DNA from: an uncultured Coriobacteriaceae bacterium
GTDB lineage: Bacteria; Actinomycetota; Coriobacteriia; Coriobacteriales; Atopobiaceae
Length of the DNA: 64,000 bases
Direction: 5' to 3'
Assembly: GCA_902780305.1 (NCBI GenBank)
Contig: CACZFB010000007.1
Span: 1-64,000, forward strand
Shown here: positions 33,244 to 45,100 of the stretch, piece by piece
Numbering within the stretch: the first letter of the stretch is position 1
How the letters are laid out: the number at the start of each line of letters is the position of its first letter
Translations under genes and position numbers: made by a program
The notes under the pieces: generated by a model
The model's input: the letters and a program-made list of their open reading frames with translations, nothing else
What the model was told of the DNA's origin: nothing
The model's database searches: none

Positions 33244-35439
33244 CTACTCGCTCAAGACCAGCTCGGCGTATGCGCCGTGCTTTGCCACGAGCTCGTCGTG
33301 GGTGCCGCGCTCGACCACCCGCCCGTGGTCGAGGACGATGATCTCGTCGCAGTCGCGAATGGTGGAAAGCCGGTGGGCCACCACGATGCTGGTTATGCCG
33401 CGGTCGCGTATGCAGCGCATGACGTGCGCCTCGGTGGGAGCGTCAAGCGCGCTCGTCGCCTCGTCGAGGATAACGACCGTGGGGTCGGTCGCCAGCACGC
33501 GCGCGATCTCGATGCGCTGCCGCTGTCCGCCAGACAGGTCGGTGCCGCCGCTTTTGAGCTTGCGCTGGTAACCCCCGGGCATCCTCTGTATGTCATCGTG
33601 GATGCCCGCGTCGCGTGCGGCGAGTATCATCTCGTAGTCCTCGATGGCGGGGTCGAACATCTTGATGTTGTTCTCGATGGTGTCGTCAAACAGGGTTATC
33701 TCCTGGTCCACGACCGCTACCGAGCTCGTCACCACCTCGTGCGGCCAGGCGGCGCGGGGCTTCCCGTCGAGGAGCACCTCTCCGCTCCACGGTTGGTACA
33801 GCCCGGCGACCAGGGCAGACACCGTGGACTTGCCGCAACCCGATGCCCCGACGAACGCCACGCTGCCGCCCGGCCTCACCGTGAACGAGAGGTTCTCGAT
33901 GAGCGGCTCGGCCAGCGGCGAGTACCCGAACGTGACGTCCTTGACCTCGACCTCGCCCCGGAGCTTCACGAGCTCGTCATCGCTGGCCGCGGGCGTTCCC
34001 GCAAGCCCCTCGTCCTCGGGATACTCCATCACGTCCTGGATGTAGTCCATCTGCGTGCGCATCTCCTGGACCGTCTGGGAGGCGCCGATCAGGGTCATGG
34101 CGGGCTGCATGAACGAGGACAGGAAGCCCTGGAACATCAGCACGGCACCGAGCGTGAACGACCCTCCCATGGCCAGGTGCACGCCCAGGATGAGCACGAC
34201 GCTGTTGGCCAGGGTGGAGAGCAGGCTGGGCAACACGCCCAAATACTGGTTGAGCCGCGCGGCCCGCATGTCATGTGCGTTCAGCGACGCCTGGTAGCCC
34301 GCCCACTTTCGGAAGAACCCCAGCTCAGCACCGCTTGCCTTAATGGTCTCGACCTTTTCGATGCCCGTTACGGTAAGCGAGCCGTACCTGCTTGCGTCGC
34401 GGATCCGCGCCCGCGAGATATTGATGCGCCTGGCCGACACGACCCGAGAGACCAGTGCGTTGAGGGCGATGGCCCCGAGTCCCACGGCGGTCAGCACCAG
34501 GCTCTGGCGCACCATGAGCACGAGGTAGAAGACCATCATGGCGGTATTGATGGCTACGGGCGCGAAGGCCTGGATGAGGGTGTTGGCCACCGATGCGTTC
34601 ATCGACGCGCGCGACTGGATGTCTCCCGCATACCGTTGCGAGAAGAACCGCAGGGGCAGGTGCAGCACCTTCCACATGTACGTGGTGGAGCCCACTATGT
34701 CCATCTTGCCGCTTATCCGAAGCGAGTAGATTGCCTGGATCCATGCCACGATGAGCTGGAGCACGGCCAAACCGGCCAGCACCGCCGTGAAGGGGCCCAG
34801 CCAGTCGGGGTTTGTGCCGGTAAGCAGGCGGTCCATAAAGATTCGCGACGTGACGGAGTTCACGATGCCGAACAGGTAGGCGATCACGGTGGCGATCACC
34901 ACGAAGGCGGTGGCGGCACCTGCACCCGTGAGGCTCTTCTTCGCGAACGCGAGCACGCTCTGGCGGCTGCCGCTTGGCTCGAAGTCCTCTGAGGGAGTGG
35001 GGATGAGCACGACGCCGGTGAACGACTCGTCGAACTCCTCCCAGCTTACCTTGACCATTCCCCTAGCCGGGTCGTTGAGGTAGGCGTAAGACCCACGGAA
35101 GCCATCGAGAACGACAAAGTGTTCCATGTTCCAGTGGATGATGCACGGGAAGGTGCCGCTTTCCTTGAGGTGCTCTGGGGTGGTCTTGTAAGCATCCACC
35201 TCGAAGCCGTAGTGCTCCGCGGCGTCCCAAATGTTACTGGCCTTCGAGCCATCACGCGACACGCCGCAGTCCTCGCGCACCTGTTCAAGGGGTACCCACT
35301 TGCCGTAGTAGGCCATCACCATCGCGAGCGAGGCGGCACCGCACTCGAGGGCCTCGAGCTGCATGACCACGGGAACCTTCGCCACACCCTTGGTGCGCGG
35401 CTCTTTCGCCTTGTTGCGTCTCGAAAAGAAGGAGGCCAT
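33244..35439 (-). CDS. C39-peptidase ABC transporter (NHLM-type peptidase/ATP-binding protein)
   Basis: 731 residues. The N-terminal C39 protease domain is intact: oxyanion Gln27, catalytic Cys33 in LEALECGAASLAMVMAYYG, His107 in HWNMEHFVVLDG and Asp123 in YLNDPARG. A six-helix transmembrane domain follows (about 165-440). The ATPase domain has GASGCGKST, LSGGQRQRIEIA and VVILDEATSALD. C39 transporters cut leader peptides after a double glycine while exporting the mature peptide. The ATG at 35439 is chosen; a GTG at 35457 is in frame. The gene lies between the short HlyD-like gene and the second ABC gene, in one operon. Confidence 0.93.
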   Translation of the reverse strand: MASFFSRRNKAKEPRTKGVAKVPVVMQLEALECGAASLAMVMAYYGKWVPLEQVREDCGVSRDGSKASNIWDAAEHYGFEVDAYKTTPEHLKESGTFPCIIHWNMEHFVVLDGFRGSYAYLNDPARGMVKVSWEEFDESFTGVVLIPTPSEDFEPSGSRQSVLAFAKKSLTGAGAATAFVVIATVIAYLFGIVNSVTSRIFMDRLLTGTNPDWLGPFTAVLAGLAVLQLIVAWIQAIYSLRISGKMDIVGSTTYMWKVLHLPLRFFSQRYAGDIQSRASMNASVANTLIQAFAPVAINTAMMVFYLVLMVRQSLVLTAVGLGAIALNALVSRVVSARRINISRARIRDASRYGSLTVTGIEKVETIKASGAELGFFRKWAGYQASLNAHDMRAARLNQYLGVLPSLLSTLANSVVLILGVHLAMGGSFTLGAVLMFQGFLSSFMQPAMTLIGASQTVQEMRTQMDYIQDVMEYPEDEGLAGTPAASDDELVKLRGEVEVKDVTFGYSPLAEPLIENLSFTVRPGGSVAFVGASGCGKSTVSALVAGLYQPWSGEVLLDGKPRAAWPHEVVTSSVAVVDQEITLFDDTIENNIKMFDPAIEDYEMILAARDAGIHDDIQRMPGGYQRKLKSGGTDLSGGQRQRIEIARVLATDPTVVILDEATSALDAPTEAHVMRCIRDRGITSIVVAHRLSTIRDCDEIIVLDHGRVVERGTHDELVAKHGAYAELVLSE

Positions 35440-35460
35440 CCTGCCATCACCCTGCACCGA

Positions 35461-35901
35461 CTAGTTGCTCTGCAGAAGAAAGTCTATGGCACGGGTCTCG
35501 TCCACGACCACCGTGCCGTCATAGGTGCCGTCGGGCAGATTCACGTCTGCGTGGCCGACCGACCTTCCCTGTTCGTCGGTGGTGACCGATTCGATGGTAC
35601 GCTCCTGGGGGTCCTGGGAATCTTGGGGGTTGACGGTTAGCTTCATGCCTGCGGCGATATCGTAGGAGTCTACGACGTGCACCGAGGCGGTTCCGCCTTG
35701 CACGATGACGCTCGCATCCGCTTTGGTGGGCAGCGTGCCAACGCATGCCCATGCGATGAGCCCTGCCAGCAGCACGACCACGGCGGCGAGGATGGCCCAC
35801 ACGCTGGGGCTCATGACCTTTAGGCAGTCCGTGAGCTCGTCAGGTGAGGACATCTTGTCGATGACCTTCTGTCTGAACAGCTCGCTGCCAGTTTCCGCCA
35901 T
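35461..35901 (-). CDS. Short HlyD-like accessory protein of the NHLM export system
   Basis: 146 residues. The start is typical of NHLM secretion proteins: FRQKVIDKMSSPDELTDCLK, one membrane helix (WAILAAVVVLLAGLIAWA near 37-54), then GTLPTKADASVIVQGG, the beginning of the first lipoyl-like strand set. Normal family members exceed 300 residues and carry a coiled-coil hairpin; here only the membrane anchor and a short beta domain remain, ending with a proper stop. GGTGGGAG lies just before the ATG. It is the first gene of the three-gene export operon. Confidence 0.78.
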   Translation of the reverse strand: MAETGSELFRQKVIDKMSSPDELTDCLKVMSPSVWAILAAVVVLLAGLIAWACVGTLPTKADASVIVQGGTASVHVVDSYDIAAGMKLTVNPQDSQDPQERTIESVTTDEQGRSVGHADVNLPDGTYDGTVVVDETRAIDFLLQSN

Positions 35902-35947
35902 GCTCCCACCGCCTTCATGATGCACGAGTTTTTTGGGGTCATATGTC

Positions 35948-35953
35948 ATTATA
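35948..35953 (-). promoter_or_regulatory. -10 box of the export operon
   Basis: TATAAT on the minus strand lies about 47 bases before the HlyD-like start. The -35 is poor (GTTTAG at 17 bases), so an activator may be needed. Confidence 0.5.
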
Positions 35954-35984
35954 AATCACACCATGAGGCACTAAACCGGCGGTG

Positions 35985-36042
35985 GCCTATCAATAGGGGT
36001 TACCCTCTTTGATAGGCTGGCACATCCTGGCCAGCCCGTGAA
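35985..36042. repeat. REP family B hairpin with tail, in the divergent promoter region
   Basis: The hairpin GCCTATCAATAGGGGTTACC and complement (35985-36017) is followed by the tail CACATCCTGGCCAGCCCGTGAA. It separates the export operon from the giant surface-protein operon. Confidence 0.8.
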
Positions 36043-36111
36043 TAGTAACAGGTGGACCCCTCAGGGATGTCTGCTGGGCATCTGCATGACCTGTCTCGAT
36101 TATTTGCTGTG

Positions 36112-36135
36112 TATAATTGTCCTAGGCGTCCTAGG
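36112..36135 (+). promoter_or_regulatory. -10 box and repeated CCTAGG palindromes upstream of the giant surface-protein gene
   Basis: TATAAT at 36112-36117 lacks a good -35. Directly downstream, two CCTAGG palindromes (36121-36126 and 36130-36135) are spaced 9 bases apart, in the position of an operator at the transcription start. CCTAGG is a rare hexamer in most genomes. Confidence 0.5.
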
Positions 36136-36162
36136 CTCGTTTTGACGATGGGGTTGAGGGCT

Positions 36163-39100
36163 ATGAAACAGAATCGTGTAGCTAGAGTTTTTTCCGTGCT
36201 CATCTCGATTGCGATGCTGCTCAACATGGTGCCGGCACCCGCATTGGCGGAGGCGCTGACCGAGTTGCAGGAGGATGGATCATCGCAAAGCGTGGGGCCG
36301 GAGGAGGTCGTGCAGACCACTGAGGCGAAGGGGGTGGTTGCGGAGTCCGAACCTGAGTCCGGATCCGCCATGCCAGCGTTCGAGGGGAGCCAGGAGGTCG
36401 TAGGCGCGACCGTTACGGTTAAGGCTCCCGATGGCACGTTCCCCGTGGAGGCTACCCTGCAGGTGGTCGAGGCCGTTGAGGCGATGCCCGATAAACCGGA
36501 GAGGGACCGAATTGCCCAGGCTGTTAAGATCGCACGCGCCCCAAGGACCGAGGACGTTCAGTACGACCAAGAGGCCCAGATGAAGACCGACTCCGCCAGC
36601 GAGGACGCGGAGGACGAGGCAGCTCCCCAACCCAAGCCCAACGTGGCGACGACCCACACGCTGCGCATACAGGTGCTCGATGGCAACGGCAACGAGCTGC
36701 AGCCCGCAGGCGATCAGCGCGCAGAAGTGATTCTCTCCCTAGCCGAAGCGGCAGACAAGAACCTTACGGCAAGCGTCTACCACGTGAGTTCAAAAGCCGA
36801 AGGCGAATACGAAGCCGAGCTTGTTGCAAAGCGGAAGGCATCCATAACGGATGAGAAGAAAGGCACCGTGTCGTTTATGGCAGCCGACCTCTCATCCTGG
36901 TACGTGGTGGAGTTTGGCTACGACAACCTGAGCCTTGAGCTTTCGGCCGGCGACGAGGTCCCCCTTGCTGACGTCCTGGACGCAGTCGGGCTTGCGGGCG
37001 AGGTCGAGGCGGTGCGCACCGAGGGCAACGAGGGCCTTGTGGCCCGGGATGCGGACGGCATATGGACCGTTGCGGCGGCTCAGGCATTCAGCTCCGAGGC
37101 GTGGCTCGTGGTAACCATCGCTAAGCGTGAGTATCGCATTGCGATTACCACGTCGAAAACTAACAGTACGGATGACTCCGACGATGCAAACAACGCTGAC
37201 GAGCAGACAAGGGATGACCAGGGAGCCTCCGAAGAAGGCGACGAGGGCGTGAAGGACAAAAATGCCCTCCTCCAGACGCTTGGCCTGCCACAACCGACCA
37301 CCGCACCGGCGCTGGACAGCATGACGCTCTTGTCTGTGCAGGCGGAGGAGGTCGTGGACTCGTTTGGCGAGGCCTCGGGCGGCAAGTACACGCTTGAGGA
37401 CGGCAAGACCTACAAACTGACCCATGACTTCCCGCTCGGGAGCAACTACATCGACGTGCCGACAGGCGCGACGGCGACCATCGACCTCGGTGGCTTCGCC
37501 CTAAAACGCGAGGTGAGCCAGCAGACGAGCTACGCCGTCATCGAGAACGAGGGAACGCTCACCGTGAAGGACGGCACCATCACGGGCGGATGGGCTGATT
37601 CCGGAGGTGGCATTTACAACTCCACTTCGGGCAAGCTCGACCTCGAGGGCGTCACCGTCACGGGCAACAAGGCGTATGCGCACGGCGGCGGCATCGACAA
37701 CCGCGGATCGCTTCACATGAAGGACTGCGAGGTCGCGGGCAACTCGCTCACGAGCACTTCCGATGCCGACGCCGTCACCGGCGGCGGGATCTACTCGACA
37801 GGCAGCCTCGCCGTGAGCGGCAGGGCGGTCGTGGCCAACAACAGGCAATCCAACCTCTACCTCGACGCAGGCAAGACCCTCGGCGTGGACGGCAGGCTTG
37901 ACTCGAGCTCGAACATCGGCATCGGGACCGAGGCGACGGGCTACCCCCGTTACCTTACCTCCGGGCTCGTCGCGTCGGGCAACAAGGCCGTCAGCATGTT
38001 CACGCTGGAGAACGCGCCCGAGGGCATAACCGCCATACTCGCGGGCGGCGAGCTGTACGCGAAGAAGTCGGCCGACAAGACCGTCTCGTCATGGAGCGAG
38101 CTACAAACCGCGCTCAACGCGGCCACCGACGGCCAGGTCATCGAGCTCGGCGGCAACATCAAGGCGGCCGACGGCGACATCCGCCTCGACGTCAAACCCA
38201 AAAAGAACGTGGTCATCGACCTTGCGAGCCATACGCTCGATCGTGGCCTTGCCGACAAGGGCGCGCAGACTGACACGGGCCACGTCATCTGGGTGGAGAG
38301 CGGCGCCACGCTCACCGTCCGCGACTCGGGCGGCCGCGGTAGGATCACGGGCGGCAACATAAGCGGAAACGGCGGCGGCATCAACGTCGCCGGCACGTTC
38401 AACGTGGAGGGCGGCGCCATCACGGGCAACAAGGCCACCGTCAACGGCGGTGGCGTGTACGTCAAAGGCGGCGCCACGCTGAAGATGACCTACGGCAGCG
38501 TCACGAAGAACTCGTGCGCCGCCTACGGCGGTGGCATCTGCGCCGACGGCACCGTAACGTTGTCCAACTGCACCATCGCGACCAACACCGGCAAGCACGG
38601 CGGCGGTATAAACGTCAACCACAGCGGCAAGACCTCCACGTTCACGGATGTAACCTTCAACGGCAACAGGTCGACTGTCCAAGGCGGCGCCGTTTACCAG
38701 TGGAAGGGCACGATCGAAATCACGCGCGGCTCCGTCGTGCACAATGAATCCGACGATTGCGGCGGCATCTTCGTCAAAGATGACAGCAACAAATTGATAG
38801 CCACGGGGACTCTGTTCGACGACAACAGGTCGACGCGCCATTCCGGCGGCGCGATCGTGAACTACAGAACTCTCCAGCTCAAGGACTGCACCTTCACCAA
38901 CAACCGCGCGTACAACAACGGCGGCGCCATCTGGAACTGCGGCAGCACGTGCAACACCACGATCGAGGGCGGCACCTTCAGCAAGAACAACGCGCTCGAA
39001 AAGGGCGGCGCGATTTACCTCGAGACCGGGGCGAAGGTGTCCATCGACGGCGGCACGTACACCCAGAACTACGCCGAACGCTACGGCGGCGGCATCCACA

Positions 39101-42100
39101 TAGCCACCAACGCGAAGGACATGGGCGTCAAGGGCGCGCCCGTCGTGAAGGACAACAAGACGGGCGGGACGGGCAGCAACGTCTACATCGGGAAAGGCAG
39201 GAAGCTCGACGTGAACGGCGCACTGGAGGACGGTGCCAGCGTGGGCTTTATCATGGCGGACCAAGAGGGCAACAACGACCCCAACATCACGTTCACCACG
39301 GGCTTCGCAACGCACAACGCAGCCGACGATGATGTTCCCGCGAAGTACTTCTTCTACGATGTTGCCAGTATCGCCGTGTACAAGGACGACAACGGCGAGG
39401 CGAAGATTGGAGCGAGCACCTGGGGGGACCTCCAGGCCCAGATTGACGCCGCAGAGTCCGGCGCGACCATCACCCTGGATAAAGATTACAGCGCAGGAAT
39501 CAAAGATGACCCTCTCCTCGTCACGAAGAGACTGACGCTCGACTTGAACGGCCATACGCTCAACCGAAGCTGCACGTCACTGGACCACGATGGCCAGGTG
39601 ATAAATGTTGGCAAGTTTGATGACCCAGGTGCTGTAAATGCTGTGCTGACCATTACGGACAGCGCCGGCGGCGGCTTGATCACGGGTGGGAACGGCAGGG
39701 GGCGTGGCGCCGTGACCCTCAATTGCAGCTACACAACTCTTAAGGGCGCTACGCTCAACCTCGAGGGGGGCACCATTGCCAACAATCAAGGTGACGGCGG
39801 AGGCGTTACGGTTCTCTTCGGCGCCAAACTCAACATGAGCGGCGGCGTTATTGCAAATAATACTAATAATGTCGGATATGGTGGAGGCGGCATTCGCGGC
39901 TACGAAGGCTCCGTCATCAACATCACGGGTGGCAAGATCGAGGGCAATGTTGCAAGCAAAGAGGGCGGCGGGATCTATACCGAGGGAACTTTGACGATGT
40001 CGGGCGGCGAGATCCTGTCGAACTCGTCGAGCGGCCGTGGCGGCGGCCTATGCGTAAAGGGCAGCGCAACCATCACGGGCGGGAGGATCGCCTACAACAG
40101 CTCGGAGGACGACGGCGGCGGAATCTACGATGCCTGCGGAATAACCCTCTCCGGCGGCACCATCACCGGCAACAAGGCCGGCGGCAAGGGCGGCGGCATG
40201 TCGGTGGAGAAAGGAAAGGAGCTCAAGATAAAGGACGCGCCCGTGGTAACCGGGAACCGCGCTTCCGTCGGCGACGAGATATTCCTCTCTCCCCAAGAGG
40301 GGGCAATTAAGCCCATAAAGGTCATCGGGCCGCTGACATCAGGCGTCAGCATGGGCGTGCAGCTGAATTTCGGCGGCTTCGGAACGTTCACCACGGGCTT
40401 CAAGGACAACAACCCCGGCAAGTTGCCGAACACGTTCTTCCACTCGACCGACCCGACGTTCGAGGTCATAACGGATGCGAACGGCGAGGCCGCCATGCAG
40501 GGCGGTTGGACGCTCCTGCAAAAGCAGATCAACGATGCAAACGATGGCGACACCATAACCCTGAAAAAGGACTATCGCGCGAACGAGCCCGAAACCACGC
40601 TCGTGATTCCCAAGAACAAGAAGCTCACCATCGACCTGAACGGTCATGTGATCAGCCGTGGCCTGGTGCTGACCCAGTCGGAATGCAGGGACCCCTCAGA
40701 CGGCAAGAACCACGTGTTCATCGTCGAGGAGGGCGCGGAGCTGACCGTCACGGACGCTTCGGTCTCGGACAAGAGTCCCACCGGAAACGGCCTCATCGCC
40801 GGCGGCATGGCCAAGCACGGCAGCGGCATCTACGTCAAGGGCAAGCTCGTCCTGAAGGCTGGCAACGTGGCAGGAAACTTGGGGCATTACGGCGGCGGAG
40901 TCTACGTTGCGCCAGGTGCAAAATTTGATCTTGAGGGCGGTGCCATCAAAAGCAACAAGGTGGCTGGTACGACGAGCACCGCAACTTCCGGACTTATCTA
41001 TCGTGAATCATGCGCAGGCGGCGGCGTCTATCTTGACGAGGGCGCCAGCATGACCATGAGCGGCGGTGTCGTGGACGGAAACTATGCCTCTTCCGAGGGT
41101 GCCGGCATCCGTGTCGAAAAGGGTTCCTCCCTGGTCATGAGCGGTGGCACTCTAAGCAATAACATCACAGATGGGGCTGGCGGCGCAATCTCCTCCGACG
41201 GCTCGGGCCTCATCACGGGAGGGGAGATATGCTCCAACACGGCAGTCCGTGGAGGCGGGCTAGAGGTGGGCAGGCCTTACATACCAGCGGGCTACAATTA
41301 CACGTTCACCGTCGAGGACTGCGCCATAAGGAACAACCATTCGACGGGATGGGCCGGCGGCATCTGGTGCAATAGCGACAACCTGCACCTGAACGGCGGC
41401 ACCGTACAGGGCAACACGGCCGACATCGGGGCAGGCGGCATAGCGGCGTTCGGGCTCCACGTCTCGGGCAGCCCCGTGGTGACGGGCAACAGCGCGCCGC
41501 AGGCAAACAACATCCTCATTACCGAGAACGACGTCATCACCATCGACGAGGGCGGCCTCGGCGGCAGCGCGCGGCTGGACTTCGTGGCGTACAACATCCC
41601 GCGCAAGGTGTCCAAGGGGCTGAACGCGAAAGACGGCGCGGCCGTCAGCGCCGCCCTTCGGCAGTTCACGTACGACGAGGACGCGCCGAACCTCACGGTA
41701 CGTGACGGCGAGCTGTACGTGGATGTGCAGGCGGACAAGTGGGTGAGCAGTTGGAAAGAGCTGCAGCAGGCCATCAACAACTCCACGCCCGGCCAGGTGA
41801 TCGGTCTCAAGAACAACATCGAGGCGCAGGACGGCGACACGCGCCTGGCGGTGAATAACAACAAGAACGTGGTCATAGAGCTCTCGGGCCGCACCATCGA
41901 CCGGAAGCTCTACAGGAAAGACGGCAGAAACTACTACGAGGACGGCTACAGCGAGGGTGGCGGCCACGTCATCTGGGTGGAGAAGGGCTCGACCCTCACC
42001 CTGCGCGACGCCTCCGACGGCCTGGGCACGATCACGGGCGGAAACGCGAAGCGGGGCGGCGGCCTGAACGTGAGCGGTACGCTGAACCTCGAGGGCGGAA

Positions 42101-45100
42101 CCATCAAGGTGAACCATTCGAAGGAAGTCGGCGGCGGCATATGCCTGAACTCCAGCGGCACGCTCAAGGCCACTGGGGGCATCATCATGAACAACAAGAC
42201 AGGCGATTTCGGCGGTGGCCTCTGCCTCGACGGCAAGGTGACGCTTTCCAACTGTCTCGTCACAGGAAACGAGGCCAAGGACGGCGGCGGCATCTACGCC
42301 AACACGAGGTCCAACGCGCTCACGATGAACGGCGTCGCGGTCACGGGCAACAAGGCGAACGGCGCGGGCGGCGGCGTGTACCTGCAAAGCGGCACGATGC
42401 AGGTCGCCGGCGGCTCCTTCAACGGCAACACCTCGCCCGACGGTGGTGGCGTGTACGTCACCGAAGACACCAAGCTGGTCGCGCGCGACGCCCAGTTCAA
42501 CGGCAACAAGGTGACCAAGCTCGCGGGCGGTGGCTTGGTCAATTCCTACGGCACCGTGGAGCTCACCAACTGCACCGTGAGCGGCAACCAGGCGCACGGA
42601 AGCGGCGGCGGCATCTACACCTCCGGCAAGACCGACCTCACGGGTTGCACCCTGAGTAAAAACACATCGTATGACGTCGGCGGCGGCGTGATGGTGAACA
42701 ACAAGGGGAAGCTGAGCCTGTTCGACGCGAGCATAGAGGGTAACGACGCGAGCGGCAAGGGCGGCGGAGTCTACATGAGTGGTAGTTCGAGTTCCGTCAG
42801 CATGCAGAGGAACGTCTCCATCGCGAACAACGACGGCGGCGACGTGTACCTCGCCTCCGGCAAGAAGCTCACCATCTCGGGGCCGCTCGTTGTAACCAGC
42901 CCCATCGGGGTCGTGCTGGAGAAGACCGAAGGAGTCTTCACGAACGGCTTCGGCACCTACGAGGGCGACGCAGATCCCACCGAGTTCTTCAAGTCGAGCT
43001 ACGGCTACGAGGTGTATCGCAAGGGCGACGAGGCCGCCGTCCACATACAGTTCTCGGCCGACGACGACAAGGACGACTTCGTCAAGCGGCCCGACCAGGT
43101 CTCCGAGACACTCGCCTCGATGGGCGCCTCTTGGATGGGTGGCATCTCGGGGGACCGCTACCTCAACGAGATCAACATCCCGTACACACACGACAGCTCC
43201 ATGAAGGAGGCCTACGCGTGGGTGGGCTCCTCCATCGGGTCGGCCCTTGGGTTCGACAAGAGCGCCCAGACGCAGCACCTCTACATCGACGAGCAGCTCG
43301 ACGCGGGCGTGCGCGTGCTCGACCTGCGCCTGAGCAACTACTATAACGACCACGACTGGTACGACGAGGTGGCGTTCTGGGGAAGCAGCGTCTTCGACGT
43401 GACCCAGTTCCTCGGCGGCATGATAACGTACGGCATCAGCGACCCCATCACCCTCCTGGCCAACCCGACGCTCATCTCGCTCGCGTACGGCAAGTCGAAC
43501 CACTGCACGAGCGACGACGGCACCAACCTGTGGATGTGCCACGGCAAGAACTCCCTGGCGGGCATATTCTGGGGCAAGGACCACGACGACGACCAGCTCA
43601 ACTTCAAGCAGGTTATCCGCTGGGCGGAGGACTTCCTGCGGCAGCACCCCAGCGAGACCATCGTCTTTAACTGCGCCGCGGAGGTCCCCGACGACGACGA
43701 TGATTACAAGAAGATCGTCTACCAGCGCCTGAGGGACCACGTCAAGGCGATCTACTCAGACACCAACCCCAGCACGGGCAAGTCCTACCTCTACATGGAG
43801 GAGGGCACGGACAGCCCGTTCGTCAGCCCCACGCGCATGCCCCAGCTGAAGGAGTGCCGCGGCCAGATCATCATCATGGGCGGCGGCGGGGAAGTGCACG
43901 GTCTGGAGCTCGATGTCGGCGGGCTCACAAAGATTTCCGACGGGACCAGCAACTCCGTGCCCGCGGAGCAGAAGATCGAGCAGCTGAAGGCCTTCTTCGC
44001 GCGGACAGCGGACCTCAAGCTCCCGACGGACGCGAACGAGCACATGGACTTCATCATGCAGCCCGACACGAACAGCAAGGCGGACAGCTTCGATGACATC
44101 CTCGACTCCAACATGCGGCCGCTCGAGATCGCGAGCAAGGTGCACTCTGCGTTCTTCGGAGAGGACAAGGTGTATGGCAACCCCGCCAACAAGGGCCGCT
44201 ACTTCGGCTGGGTCAAGATGGACGGGGCGAAAGCGCCGGACGCCGCCTACGTGTACCAGTCGAACTTCTTCGACGGGCTGGACTACGTCACCGTGACGGC
44301 GAAGCCGAACGCGGACGCCCTCCCGTCCGAGACCAAGACCTACAGGCTGCTCAGGTACACCGACATCACCATCCCCGAGTGCATCTACGAGGACCCCGAC
44401 CCCAACAAGGGCAGCTTCCTGTACTGGATGGCCGTCGACTCGAAGGGCAACATGGTCGCCTACGAGCCCAAAGACGCGTACGAGGTGGCGGACGACGTGA
44501 CGTTCATCGCCCAGTGGGACAACGACAAGACCGCACAGGCGAAGGTCTACGAGGTGTTCCAAAACCCGGACGGCTCGTGGGAGGAGCCTGAAGAGGCCAG
44601 CGCGCGGGCGTACAGCGCCTACACGCCTGCCACGCACGAGCACTTTACCGTGAGCGGCTACAGCACCGAGTTCACAGACGGCGAACAGGGCCGGACGGGC
44701 CTCAGGCCCGGCGCCTCCATAAACGTGGAGGAAGGTAAGACGAGCCTCTACGTGTACTACACGCGCAACTCCTACGACCTCGTGTTCTACGAGGATATGG
44801 CCGGCAAGAAGGCGGCAAAGACCGTGAAGGTACCCTACGAGGCGAACCTGGACGCATACGAGAACGAGTTCCTAACCAAGAGTGGCTGCATCTTCGCCGG
44901 CTGGTCCACGACTCCCAAGACGGACGGTGAGCTGTACTACTACGAGGACACGATTCCGAACTCGTGGAAGGACGAGGACGTCGCCAAGAAGCACCCCTGC
45001 GTGCTGTACCGCTTTGGCGATACGATGCCGGCACGCACGCTAAACCTGTACCCAGTGTTTAGGGCCGAGGCGGAAGAACCCACGTTCCGCACTCATTCGC

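Noticed and set aside
32761-34992. Long plus-strand open frame opposite the ABC transporter genes
   Set aside because: Antisense shadow of two well-supported transporter genes; no recognisable domain.
41260-43740. Long minus-strand frame opposite the giant surface protein
   Set aside because: It arises from the repetitive Gly codons of the beta-helix; composition is Val/Arg/His-rich and has no motif.
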